Below are positions 28,080-35,385 of a stretch of 64,000 nucleotides of DNA, piece by piece. Below the pieces are notes generated by a model. That model had not been told where the DNA came from. It did not search any database and worked only from the letters and a program-made list of their open reading frames with translations. Location of the stretch: the NCBI RefSeq assembly GCF_029982035.1, contig NZ_CP104166.1, positions 1,302,001 through 1,366,000 on the forward strand. The letters are read 5' to 3'. Position 1 is the stretch's first letter. Each line of letters opens with the position of its first letter. Source of the stretch: Megaera polyxenophila. Lineage in GTDB: Bacteria > Pseudomonadota > Alphaproteobacteria > Rickettsiales > Rickettsiaceae. The translations under genes were made by a program, and so were the position numbers.

Positions 28080-28796
28080 TTAATCGTCACTTCTTCTGAT
28101 ACCAAAAAAATGCAGAAGCATAATAAAGAGATTGATAAAGTCCAGATATAAGGTAAGTGCGCCGTATACCGCAATATTACCTGCTCTTGCGGTATTACCG
28201 TTCATCGCATAGTAAATGGACTTGAGCTTTTGCGTATCATAAGCGGTAAGTATGGTAAATATACCTACTCCGATAAATGAAACTGCAAAATCAAGAGCAG
28301 CAGAGCGAAGGAATAAATTGATCAGGCAAGCAATTACCAGACCTATCAAGCCCATATAAGCAAATGAGCCTGCAGCAGTTAAATCCTTTTTGGTAGTATG
28401 ACCGTATATGCTCATTGCGCCGAAAGTAGAAGCGGTAATAAAAAATGTTTTAACTATACTTGTGCTAGTATAAACAAGAAATATAGAGCCAAGAGATAAG
28501 CCGTTAAGGACGGCAAATATACCAAGATGAAGCATAGCCTGCGCTCTGTCCATGTCCATTAACTTACGACTGAAGAAAAAGATATAAATCAGCGGAGCAA
28601 ACATCACCACGTAAGCAAGAGGGGTAGAAAACAGCATCATCGCTATTTGACTGCTACTACCGACTATGTACGCTACTAGGGCAGATATGCCAAGTGCCAT
28701 GGACATATTCTGATAAATGGAGAGCATATAGACCCGCAAGCCCTGGTCATAATAAGTGTTTGTTTCTCTTGTAAAGCTGTAATTGTTGTATTTCAT
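28080..28796 (-). CDS. Bax inhibitor-1/YccA-family membrane protein
   Basis: 238 residues with seven likely membrane helices. Family features are the N-terminal YDQGLRVYMLSIYQNMSMAL, the central GLSLGSIFLVYTSTSIVKTF, FGAMSIYGHTTKKDL, and the C-terminal FTILTAYDTQKLKSIYY, where the YDTQ Asp belongs to the di-aspartyl pH/calcium sensor of TMBIM proteins. Bacterial members are calcium or ion leak channels in the inner membrane, and in other bacteria they associate with FtsH quality control. It is a conserved chromosomal gene in Rickettsiaceae and intact here, suggesting resident DNA between mobile blocks. Confidence 0.93.
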   Translation of the reverse strand: MKYNNYSFTRETNTYYDQGLRVYMLSIYQNMSMALGISALVAYIVGSSSQIAMMLFSTPLAYVVMFAPLIYIFFFSRKLMDMDRAQAMLHLGIFAVLNGLSLGSIFLVYTSTSIVKTFFITASTFGAMSIYGHTTKKDLTAAGSFAYMGLIGLVIACLINLFLRSAALDFAVSFIGVGIFTILTAYDTQKLKSIYYAMNGNTARAGNIAVYGALTLYLDFINLFIMLLHFFGIRRSDD

Positions 28797-29065
28797 AGTA
28801 TTTTATTTTTGCTTTGTTACTTAATATATTAATCAGCATACATTATAGCATAAATCCCTCTGACTTACAAATCCTTGTTAATAATCCAACCTGGAAAAAA
28901 TAGGTTATTCAACCTGAGTCCTCTAGTTAGTTATGCTTAACTGCAAGTTATATTTTACGGAATAATCACCATCTCGGGATATGTTCAAAATAAGCTCTGC
29001 AAAATTATTGTATGCCTTGGTCTAAACTTACCGTAAAACCTCTCAAAATTAGGTGATAATAAGTT

Positions 29066-29425
29066 TCAACTTCTAAAAAACTTTTTATAAATGTTTTTAA
29101 GCTCATCAACAGTGATGAATAATGAATCAACTAAAGGTAGTTTCCGAACTCCACATTCTACATATAACTCATGAATTTCGAACTTTTGTTGTTCTGTATA
29201 GAGGGGTTCACCATTATTGTTAAATTTAATGTTCTTTAAGCTACTATCCGGTTTTAGGAGCTTATCAAGGTTTTGGTAATTTCCATGTCCTATTTCTTTA
29301 CAAATAGCAGTTGGTGATGGAGCATCCTTAAAGTCAAGGACGAAGCCAAGAACCAGGAGGCTAATTACTGCTAAACCTACAAACCGGACAAGTATTCCTG
29401 TTATATGTTTTTTTAATACGTTCAT
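29066..29425 (-). CDS. Hypothetical membrane-anchored protein
   Basis: 119 residues. One N-terminal membrane segment (ILVRFVGLAVISLLVLGFVL) follows a basic start, then a mostly charged periplasmic or secreted part with two Cys (TAICKEIGHGNY and LYVECGVRKLP). It begins 6 bp after the preceding gene and is the last member of the parB cluster. No family is recognised. Confidence 0.65.
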   Translation of the reverse strand: MNVLKKHITGILVRFVGLAVISLLVLGFVLDFKDAPSPTAICKEIGHGNYQNLDKLLKPDSSLKNIKFNNNGEPLYTEQQKFEIHELYVECGVRKLPLVDSLFITVDELKNIYKKFFRS

Positions 29426-29431
29426 AGGTTT

Positions 29432-29899
29432 TTAGAGATCAATATTTAGAGTTTCGATAATCACCTTTGGGCTTAAACCGGTAAAATCCTTACCATCGTT
29501 TCGAATAATTCGGCCTCGGATTTTGGTAAGAGCCGGTAAAACCAGAGCAGTTTCTGATTCTTCAATTTTTTTAATTAAGCGATTAATTGAATCTTTCGAT
29601 TTTTCATCTGTTTTTGTTTTTAGATCATTTTTTAGCGATTGTATTTTCTTTTTGAATACAATCGATACCGGCACTGTTTTTGCTTTGATATTTATTATAC
29701 GACCGTCTATTTCGTGATTTTCAATAATACCGTTAGCTTTACAGGTAATTTCCTTAAAACTGATTTCAATAGTATCAGGGTTAACAACACTTGGGTGAGC
29801 GAATCCCGGGATTATACATAGGTTTTGGAATCCGGTAAGTTCGATAACAACCTTTTCCGGCAAACTACGACCACTTGTTAAAACTGCTAACTCATTCAT
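29432..29899 (-). CDS. Hypothetical protein of the parB cluster
   Basis: 155 residues, predicted soluble with beta-rich ends (EKVVIELTGFQNLCIIPGF, then PKVIIETLNIDL) and a central coiled coil (VFKKKIQSLKNDLKTKTDEK). There is no signal peptide. It is tightly packed between two small membrane proteins, so a shared membrane-associated job is plausible. Function unknown. Confidence 0.65.
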   Translation of the reverse strand: MNELAVLTSGRSLPEKVVIELTGFQNLCIIPGFAHPSVVNPDTIEISFKEITCKANGIIENHEIDGRIINIKAKTVPVSIVFKKKIQSLKNDLKTKTDEKSKDSINRLIKKIEESETALVLPALTKIRGRIIRNDGKDFTGLSPKVIIETLNIDL

Positions 29900-29917
29900 T
29901 AATTTTCCGGAAAAAGG

Positions 29918-30145
29918 TTAGCCATTAATAAAATTCTCTATCGAAAAATCAGTTTTAGGGAATTCTTGGTTTTGAGGTAAATGCAAGGCTTTGCCGGAAG
30001 ACGAAAAGATAATATGCTGAGTAAAAAGCAGAATACCTATACCCGAAATCAGACAAAGGGTAGTTATTTTGGTTGCAACACCTTCCATCCCAATAAAGGA
30101 GAAAGCATTTTTAATTTTATTTACGTTCATGATATTAAAGTCCAT
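29918..30145 (-). CDS. Small membrane protein of the parB cluster
   Basis: 75 residues from the ATG of MDFNIMNVNKIKNAF. A longer open frame starts at 30175 but would overlap the upstream gene by 26 bp; the chosen ATG lies 4 bp after that gene's stop. One membrane helix, KITTLCLISGIGILLFTQHI, is preceded by a short cytosolic tail and followed by a Pro/Asp-rich outer part. Function unknown. Confidence 0.6.
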   Translation of the reverse strand: MDFNIMNVNKIKNAFSFIGMEGVATKITTLCLISGIGILLFTQHIIFSSSGKALHLPQNQEFPKTDFSIENFING

Positions 30146-30149
30146 GAAT

Positions 30150-30398
30150 TTATAAACTCTTAAGTAATTGCTCAAATTTGTTTACTTCATTGGACACTGC
30201 TGCTTTTTGCATTTCAATAGCAATTCTGGTTATGATATTACGATTTTCAGGTAAGTAATGCTTCTCGGCCAGTTTTAGTAAATCTTCCGCTTCTTTCAGA
30301 AAACACCTTGATTTTAAAATGTCGATAAATTGATAAAACAGAGGAGCAAGTGGGTTTTCTAAAAAATCATCGTAACTATTGTTATCTTTCATGTTCAT
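30150..30398 (-). CDS. Small helical protein of the parB cluster
   Basis: 82 residues, all helical (PLFYQFIDILKSRCFLKEAE, DLLKLAEKHYLPENRN), with an acidic start. AGAGG lies eight bases before the ATG and supports this start. It sits 31 bp downstream of parB. TPR-like packing is possible but no family is recognised. Confidence 0.62.
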   Translation of the reverse strand: MNMKDNNSYDDFLENPLAPLFYQFIDILKSRCFLKEAEDLLKLAEKHYLPENRNIITRIAIEMQKAAVSNEVNKFEQLLKSL

Positions 30399-30429
30399 AG
30401 ACGACCTCTTGGTATAAAAATATCCTTGG

Positions 30430-31209
30430 TTATTTGTCTTTAAAAAATTCTACCAGTAAATTGCTGATTTTTTCCTTATCAATATTCAAGTTTCCTGAAA
30501 ATACGATACCGTCTTTTTTCCATGAGCCAATTACTTTTCCGGACGGTAGGGTAATTAGTTCCTGCTTAACTGGTTCTTTGGTATTGATGATTTTATTGAC
30601 CAGTTTTTCAATATGTACACTACCTGCACCTTTTTTGATATCTTCGGCAATCTCGATGATTGCTTTTTTATGAGCAGGGGATTTTTTGGAAAGAGCCAAG
30701 ATGGTTTCAGCAGCTCTTGCCGATACCCTTCCCATGTTACTGACTGCGTCCCAGATATCCTGATCTATTTTTGCGAAGGCAAGGTAGTTCTGCATTTTTT
30801 TTCTTGAGCAACCAACTATTTCAGCTAACTGTTCCTGGGTAAGTTTACCGTCCCGTTGCAGTTTTGCATAGGATAGTCCTTTTGAATATTCACTTAAGGC
30901 CAGCTTTTCATTTTCCTTGATCTGGATAGTTGCAGCTTCTGCATCGGAAGTTTCAACAACTATTGCATCAATAGGGAGGTTAGCGGTTAAACAGGCTTGA
31001 AGGCGGCGACTGCCTGCAATAACTTCATATTTGAATTTACTATCGTCTTTAATAGGCCTAACGTAAATAGGGTTAATCTGACCGTTGCGTTTAATATCTT
31101 CGGCCAAAAGGTTAATGTCACCGAATTCAAAAGAATTGCGATCGGCATATTTCCATCTGGTACAAAGGCTTGGGTCGATTTTAATGATTTCCATAACACG
31201 TAAACTCAT
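30430..31209 (-). CDS. parB: ParB/RepB/Spo0J-family partition protein
   Basis: 259 residues. The N-terminal ParB/Srx domain has ININGQ-type elements: LLAEDIKRNGQINPIYVRPI, then YEVIAGSRRLQACLTANLPI (GxRR, the CTP-binding C motif) and KENEKLALSEYSKGLSYAKL. A helix-turn-helix follows, KLTQEQLAEIVGCSRKKMQN, with a C-terminal region for dimerisation. It would bind a centromere-like site and, with ParA, segregate DNA; no parA is in the window. Plasmid-type ParB without ParA can also act as a regulator. It heads a five-gene minus-strand cluster. An ATG five codons later (MEIIKIDPS) is an alternative start. Confidence 0.88.
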   Translation of the reverse strand: MSLRVMEIIKIDPSLCTRWKYADRNSFEFGDINLLAEDIKRNGQINPIYVRPIKDDSKFKYEVIAGSRRLQACLTANLPIDAIVVETSDAEAATIQIKENEKLALSEYSKGLSYAKLQRDGKLTQEQLAEIVGCSRKKMQNYLAFAKIDQDIWDAVSNMGRVSARAAETILALSKKSPAHKKAIIEIAEDIKKGAGSVHIEKLVNKIINTKEPVKQELITLPSGKVIGSWKKDGIVFSGNLNIDKEKISNLLVEFFKDK

Positions 31210-31339
31210 ATCTTATCTATATCCTTAGTATACATGAAATAACCGGGCAAAACAAGAAAAATATTTGAATATAATATCAAATATCATCACTTATTGTTAT
31301 CATATTACAGTAATAATACTATTATCATGAATAGTTAAA

Positions 31340-31646
31340 AAAAGTTAAAAGATTGGATTTGACGGGTAGAGGTAGGGAAAGGGTAAAAAGACGCTGCGAA
31401 ACAGAGTCGGGCTTGATTGGAGCGGTAAGATGTAATGGAAGTAAGGGTGAGAAGTAAAAGATTAGAGCATGCCATAACAGGGTAGTAAACAGCATTTTAT
31501 TCTCTTTCCCTGATGAAAACCGTGTAACCCATCAAATCAACCCAAAAAGGTTTAAAGTAGGGAAGGGAAGTTAAAACAGGCCTTAGCTCAAGGGTAAGGC
31601 GTGAGACAAAGGTTAAGTAAAAAAGCTCCAGATGGAGCTTTTTTTC
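31340..31646 (+). ncRNA. Candidate structured RNA, copy 1
   Basis: No coding frame is conserved between the two copies, yet long blocks are: GGGCTTGATTGGAGCGG, AAGATGTAATGGAAG, TCAACCCAAAAAGGTTTAAA, and TAGCTCAAGGGTAAG. Complementary segments GGATTTGACGGGT near the start and ACCCATCAAATC further on could close a large stem; one pair is A-U here and G-C in copy 2. A local hairpin GCCTTA..TAAGGC precedes the terminator. Strand is inferred from the terminator and is not certain. Confidence 0.4.
31624..31646 (+). terminator. Rho-independent terminator, twin repeat copy 1
   Basis: Stem AGCTCCA, loop GA, TGGAGCT, followed by a run of seven T and preceded by a run of A, so it can stop transcription in both directions. 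Confidence 0.8.
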
Positions 31647-31793
31647 CATTTAACCGGCTATTTACCCTTAGGGATAGTTAAAAATAATTGACACTAAAAA
31701 AGGGGGGTGTTGTTTAGCTGTGTGTTTTTATAACCGCTATTCTCGCGTGGTAAGAAAATAATACAAAAAAAGATATAAATATTCTTTTTATTG

Positions 31794-31822
31794 TTGATGT
31801 TTTAGAATATTATATATATAAT
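31794..31822 (+). promoter_or_regulatory. Sigma70-type promoter of the 54-residue ORF
   Basis: TTGATG, 17-bp spacer, TATAAT, followed by a transcribed leader with AAAGGAG seven bases before the ATG at 31859. The spacer holds a degenerate version of the palindrome that is perfect in copy 2 (33629-33644). Confidence 0.72.
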
Positions 31823-31858
31823 ATAAGTATAAGGTAAATAAATAAAGGAGACAAAAAA

Positions 31859-32023
31859 ATGAACACACAAATACAGCAGGAAATAATGAACCCGATTAAT
31901 CAAATCAGCATCGCTACTACCGATAAGACTAAAAGGGAATATCAAATTACGTTGTTGAGGCAACATTTAACGAGAGGTGTCAAAGAAATTAAAAAGCTTA
32001 TTGATAATAATTCAGCAGAATAA
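31859..32023 (+). CDS. Small hypothetical protein (54 residues)
   Basis: Too short for most searches but has a strong promoter and ribosome site AAAGGAG. It starts MNTQIQQEIMNPINQIS and ends RGVKEIKKLIDNNSAE; helical and soluble. Its first five codons (MNTQI) and leader are the same as those of the leucine-rich-repeat gene at 33687, because both sit at the end of the twin repeat. It is followed after 14 bp, with GGGGG as ribosome site, by the next gene, so they form an operon. Function unknown. Confidence 0.6.
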   Translation: MNTQIQQEIMNPINQISIATTDKTKREYQITLLRQHLTRGVKEIKKLIDNNSAE

Positions 32024-32037
32024 GGGGGTAAAAGATT

Positions 32038-32508
32038 ATGAGTACAAGAGCAACTTATCAAATAAGATATGCAGATAATTATAGGAATACATCCATTTAT
32101 ATTTACTGCCATCATGATAACTACCCTATTGGGGCAGCTACCAGATTCAAGGATACGTTAGAGTTAAGGAAACGGCTTAAAAAGAAATATTTAAACAATG
32201 ATTTCCTGGAATGTTTTATTACCGCTAATACTAAGAATACTTTTTTAGAGATAACGACTAATCATGACGACCATTTCGACACGGATTATTCGTACGATAT
32301 AGTAATTACGGATGGCATATATTTAAAGGCTTATAACCATTACTTTGTTAACGGTCAAGATTTCTACACTAAAAAATTGTTCTACGAGGGATTACTTATA
32401 GACTTCATAAAGATGGAGCTATCGGAAGAAAATATAAAAAAAGCAGAAGAACAAGAGGAGCGTATAAGGCAATTAGAGATAATTACCAGTTTAGCAAAGC
32501 AGCTATAG
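32038..32508 (+). CDS. Hypothetical protein, MSTRATY-type family
   Basis: 156 residues. It starts MSTRATYQIRYADNYRNTSI followed by YIYCHHDNYPIGAATRF. Proteins with an MSTRATY start and a Y/H-H-D-x-Y-P motif occur widely in phages and plasmids without known function. The C-terminus is a charged helix (EENIKKAEEQEERIRQLEII). It lacks signals for export. Second gene after the promoter at 31794. It probably belongs to the mobile cargo. Confidence 0.72.
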   Translation: MSTRATYQIRYADNYRNTSIYIYCHHDNYPIGAATRFKDTLELRKRLKKKYLNNDFLECFITANTKNTFLEITTNHDDHFDTDYSYDIVITDGIYLKAYNHYFVNGQDFYTKKLFYEGLLIDFIKMELSEENIKKAEEQEERIRQLEIITSLAKQL

Positions 32509-32619
32509 GAAGGTATAATTATGCCGAAAATTTGCTAAAAATAGCGGAGAAGTATTATATACAAAAGTAAATAAAAAGTAACTAAACAATTGTAATTACA
32601 AACAAAATGGAGGAATAAA

Positions 32620-33030
32620 ATGAGCAAAAAAGAAAAATGGGAAATTGAACCTGATTATCTACACTGTATAGATCAAGAAACGGGATACTTTTATTACATC
32701 TATAGAGATCCTGAATGCAAGCATTTATGCGGTTATGTGGAAATACCCAATACACACAAAGCATACTGGCTTTCTTATATGGATGAGTTATTCTACGACA
32801 TAGACGTTCACGGAGGCGTAGCTTATACCGGAACGTTGGAAAATCCTTACGCAAAGGATATCAGGCATAACTATGTAGTTGGTTTTGATTGTAATTATGC
32901 CGGCGATTATGCCCCCGGTAGAAAATATCCTGATTGTTACAAGGTATCGAAAAAAGACTATAAGGATATAAACTTTGTAATATCAGAATGTAAAAAACTA
33001 GCTAAACAGTTAAAGGATATGGAGGATTAA
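32620..33030 (+). CDS. Hypothetical protein, HGG/GFDC type
   Basis: 136 residues. The central part reads DIDVHGGVAYTGTLENPYAK, then YVVGFDCNYAGDYAPGRKYP. The pattern HGG(V/L)T(Y/F)..GFDC..AGD..P is found in many phage and plasmid proteins of unknown function; its conserved His, Asp and Cys could form a catalytic or metal site (inference). AATGGAGG precedes the ATG. Probable third member of the same plus-strand transcript. Confidence 0.72.
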   Translation: MSKKEKWEIEPDYLHCIDQETGYFYYIYRDPECKHLCGYVEIPNTHKAYWLSYMDELFYDIDVHGGVAYTGTLENPYAKDIRHNYVVGFDCNYAGDYAPGRKYPDCYKVSKKDYKDINFVISECKKLAKQLKDMED

Positions 33031-33164
33031 AGATAAAGCTATTAGTATAACCCCTTATATATATTAAATAACCGGATAAAACAAAAAATATCCAAATATA
33101 ATTTTAAAAATAGCTATTTATTATTATCTTATATTAATAGTCCTATTACCTTAAGCAGTTAAAA

Positions 33165-33474
33165 AAAAGTTAAGAGATTGGATTTAGCGGGAAGGGCAAT
33201 AAGATGTGCGGCAAAGGAACTCCGCAAAACAGAGCCCGGGCTTGATTGGAGCGGGAAGATGTAATGGAAGCAAGGGGAAAGATATAAGAAGCTTAGAACA
33301 CGCTGTAACAAGGCGGCAAACAGTGCCGTGGTCTCTTTCCGTGAAGTCATTATGCCCCCCGCCAAATCAACCCAAAAAGGTTTAAAGTAGGGAAGGGAAG
33401 TTAAAACAGGACGTAGCTCAAGGGTAAGTTGTGAGACAAAGGTTAAGTAAAAAAGCTCCATCTGGAGCTTTTTT
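33165..33474 (+). ncRNA. Candidate structured RNA, copy 2
   Basis: Counterpart of the candidate at 31340. It keeps GGGCTTGATTGGAGCGGG, AAGATGTAATGGAAG and TCAACCCAAAAAGGTTTAAA. The closing stem GGATTTAGCGGG/CCCGCCAAATC changes relative to copy 1 with one compensated pair and one new mismatch. The open frame on the opposite strand (33159-33461) is not kept in copy 1 and is rejected. Confidence 0.4.
33454..33474 (+). terminator. Rho-independent terminator, twin repeat copy 2
   Basis: AGCTCCA, loop TC, TGGAGCT, then six T. The loop differs from copy 1 (GA) while both arms are kept, which supports function. Confidence 0.8.
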
Positions 33475-33621
33475 ACATTTAACCGGCTATTTACTCTTAA
33501 GAAGATAGTTAAGTAATGGACACTAAAAAGAGGGTTGTTGTTTAGCTGTGTGCTTTAACGGCAACTATTCCCGTGTGTTAATAAAATAATATAAAAAAAG
33601 ATGTAAATATTCTTTTTATTG

Positions 33622-33650
33622 TTGATATTCTAGAATATTCTAGATATAAT
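33622..33650 (+). promoter_or_regulatory. Promoter with palindromic operator in its spacer
   Basis: TTGATA, 17-bp spacer, TATAAT. The spacer contains the perfect 16-bp palindrome TCTAGAATATTCTAGA (33629-33644), placed exactly between the -35 and -10 boxes. A dimeric repressor bound there would block RNA polymerase; which protein that is cannot be told from the window. Confidence 0.7.
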
Positions 33651-33686
33651 ATAAGTATAAGGTGAATAAATAAAGGAAACAAAAAA

Positions 33687-34286
33687 ATGAACACACAAAT
33701 AACACATATACTTGATTATGTTATTCGGGTTTTAGATAAAGAGACTAAGAAAAATACATGGCCTGAAATAATGGATTATATCAATCAAATCATTGAAGAT
33801 ACCGTTTCAGACTACTCCTCTCATGCTGATCAAACTACTGAGCAATATCTAATTGCAAGGTATGTTCCGGAAATTAGAATAGGTGATGCCGGAGCGATAG
33901 TATTAGCGGGAATCCTGAAGCATAATACCACATTAAAGCAGCTTGAACTTCAGCATAGCGATCTAACTGATGTCGGAGCGATAGCTCTTGCCGAAGCTAT
34001 CAAGCACAACACTATATTAAAGTTCCTCAACCTTTCCGGTAATAATTTTCACGATGAAGGGATAATAGCCCTTGCCGAAGCTATTAAGCATAACACTACC
34101 ATTGAGTTAGTCGTTCTTGAGGATATTGTATTTAGTGAAAAAAGTTCGAAGGCCCTAGAGAATATCAAGAACAGGATTGTTTTGGATGAGGAGAAAAAAG
34201 TATATCAAGATATTTTAGAAGAGGAAGAAGAAGAGCCCCATCAAAATTGCGTTGGGTGTGGGTGTTGTGTACCGGATTGGTTATAA
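33687..34286 (+). CDS. Leucine-rich-repeat protein with Cys-rich tail
   Basis: 199 residues. Residues about 65-160 hold three ribonuclease-inhibitor-type repeats: GDAGAIVLAGILKHNTTLKQ, DVGAIALAEAIKHNTILKFL and DEGIIALAEAIKHNTTIELV. The N-terminal 60 residues are helical, and an acidic EEEEEEPH stretch leads to a tail CVGCGCCVPDWL with four Cys. Repeats of this kind mediate protein binding and are frequent in rickettsial effectors. The Cys tail could bind metal or be lipid-modified; that is speculation. No signal peptide, so any secretion would be by a non-Sec route. Confidence 0.8.
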   Translation: MNTQITHILDYVIRVLDKETKKNTWPEIMDYINQIIEDTVSDYSSHADQTTEQYLIARYVPEIRIGDAGAIVLAGILKHNTTLKQLELQHSDLTDVGAIALAEAIKHNTILKFLNLSGNNFHDEGIIALAEAIKHNTTIELVVLEDIVFSEKSSKALENIKNRIVLDEEKKVYQDILEEEEEEPHQNCVGCGCCVPDWL

Positions 34287-34327
34287 GGAAAAGTTAAAAT
34301 AAAAAACAATAAAAACGGAGTAAAAAA

Positions 34328-34858
34328 ATGATTAAATTAAGACGGGCATTCTCAGGCATACATATTGAACCCTTTTATAAAGACTATTATTTGCCGCAGT
34401 TTAATTTGCAAGAAAAACTGGGGGACGGTTACCATGAGGTTATTATACCTGATTTTATAATTCAGGAAGACGCAAGAGAAAATTACGACGTTGCAGACTT
34501 TGACAATGATGAAGAAGAGATGCTGGGGACAGTAAGAAACACGATCATTGACGATGCTTTAATGTATAATTTGGTTTACGCTCCTCGTGTTTACAACGAA
34601 GAAGTAGCACACTTATGTCATCTAATACCTTTTAGACTCACCACATCAGAAGAAGATTATGAATTGTTATCTTTTGGCGGTTGCGGGATGGATATGACCT
34701 ACAAACTTGAAGCTTATCAGTTACTAGCGGATGATTCATACGACGCAAATTCAAATTTTGCCAAACAGGGCATTAAGTATTTTGAGTATTATTACGGTAA
34801 AGAAAGCGGGATATTACAGGAAATAAAAAAGCGTTCCGATTTAAAAATAGCAGGTTAA
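34328..34858 (+). CDS. Hypothetical protein, GCGMD family member 2
   Basis: 176 residues, paralogue of the product at 27451. They share the GGCGMDMTYKLEAYQLL region and the end KYFEYYYGKE; the N-terminal 60 residues differ. It lies 41 bp after the leucine-rich-repeat gene with an AAACGGAG ribosome site, likely the same transcript. Function unknown. Confidence 0.75.
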   Translation: MIKLRRAFSGIHIEPFYKDYYLPQFNLQEKLGDGYHEVIIPDFIIQEDARENYDVADFDNDEEEMLGTVRNTIIDDALMYNLVYAPRVYNEEVAHLCHLIPFRLTTSEEDYELLSFGGCGMDMTYKLEAYQLLADDSYDANSNFAKQGIKYFEYYYGKESGILQEIKKRSDLKIAG

Positions 34859-35385
34859 AAGATGTTAAAAAGTTCATTTATATCGTTACTGCAGTTTTCA
34901 ACCTTGTCACTGCAATTCTTCCGATTATAAAATTTCAAAAGCTTCCGGAAGCAAGGATCAATTAAAATCTCTATTGGTCAAACTTCCCGAAGCTTTGCTT
35001 CTGATAATCAGCATCTTCAAATACATATTAGACACTTTGTAACCCTGTTTACCGGAATCATTACTTTCACTTTAAAAATTCTTTAGGAGTATTTTTAAAT
35101 CACGAAAGTGATGAACGTTTTTACAAATATAAAAAACCAGCAGTCTTTTTTTAAGTGTAATGGGGGTGTGTTAAGGGGGCTTTTTGCCCCCTATAAATTA
35201 CCCCTGCAGGAACATAAAAAGGTAAAAATGATTGACCGTTAGATCAGAGAGTAATAAAGTAAAAATTTGGAATTCATGATAATGCGCAATACGCCATTCA
35301 AATAAATTTGAACGGCTGCGCTCTAAAGATAGAGATCGGAAGTGGTTTTTATGGTAGACGAAACTGCTACAGAGGTTAGCTTATT
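34859..35385. other. Gene-free stretch upstream of traA, possible oriT
   Basis: No credible gene. It holds a stem-loop AGGGGGC, loop TTTTT, GCCCCCT (35174-35192), without a T-run and so not a typical terminator, and a near-palindrome TTCAAAT AA ATTTGAA (35297-35312) flanked by GCGC-rich arms. Relaxase genes of the Ti TraA/MobQ class usually have their transfer origin nearby, so one of these may mark it. No nic consensus was recognised. Confidence 0.35.

Larger units (their letters stand above)
31228..31875. repeat. Twin intergenic repeat, copy 1 (about 650 bp)
   Basis: Matches 33055-33700 along its length with scattered differences and indels. The order is identical in both: an AT-rich upstream part with AAATAACCGG, a G-rich transcribed-looking core, a bidirectional terminator, a promoter with a palindromic spacer, then a gene starting MNTQI. 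It lies between parB, which points the other way, and a plus-strand gene. Confidence 0.85.
33055..33700. repeat. Twin intergenic repeat, copy 2 (about 650 bp)
   Basis: Diverged duplicate of 31228-31875. The upstream part reads AAATAACCGGATAAAACA, where copy 1 has AAATAACCGGGCAAAACA. The last bases include the start of the downstream gene (ATGAACACACAAATA in both). Confidence 0.85.

Noticed and set aside
33159..33461. 100-codon minus-strand frame in twin repeat copy 2
   Set aside because: The frame is not kept in twin copy 1, while the nucleotide blocks are, which favours RNA or regulatory DNA.
35174..35192. Stem-loop as transcription terminator
   Set aside because: No T-run follows on either strand; reported instead as a structure upstream of traA.
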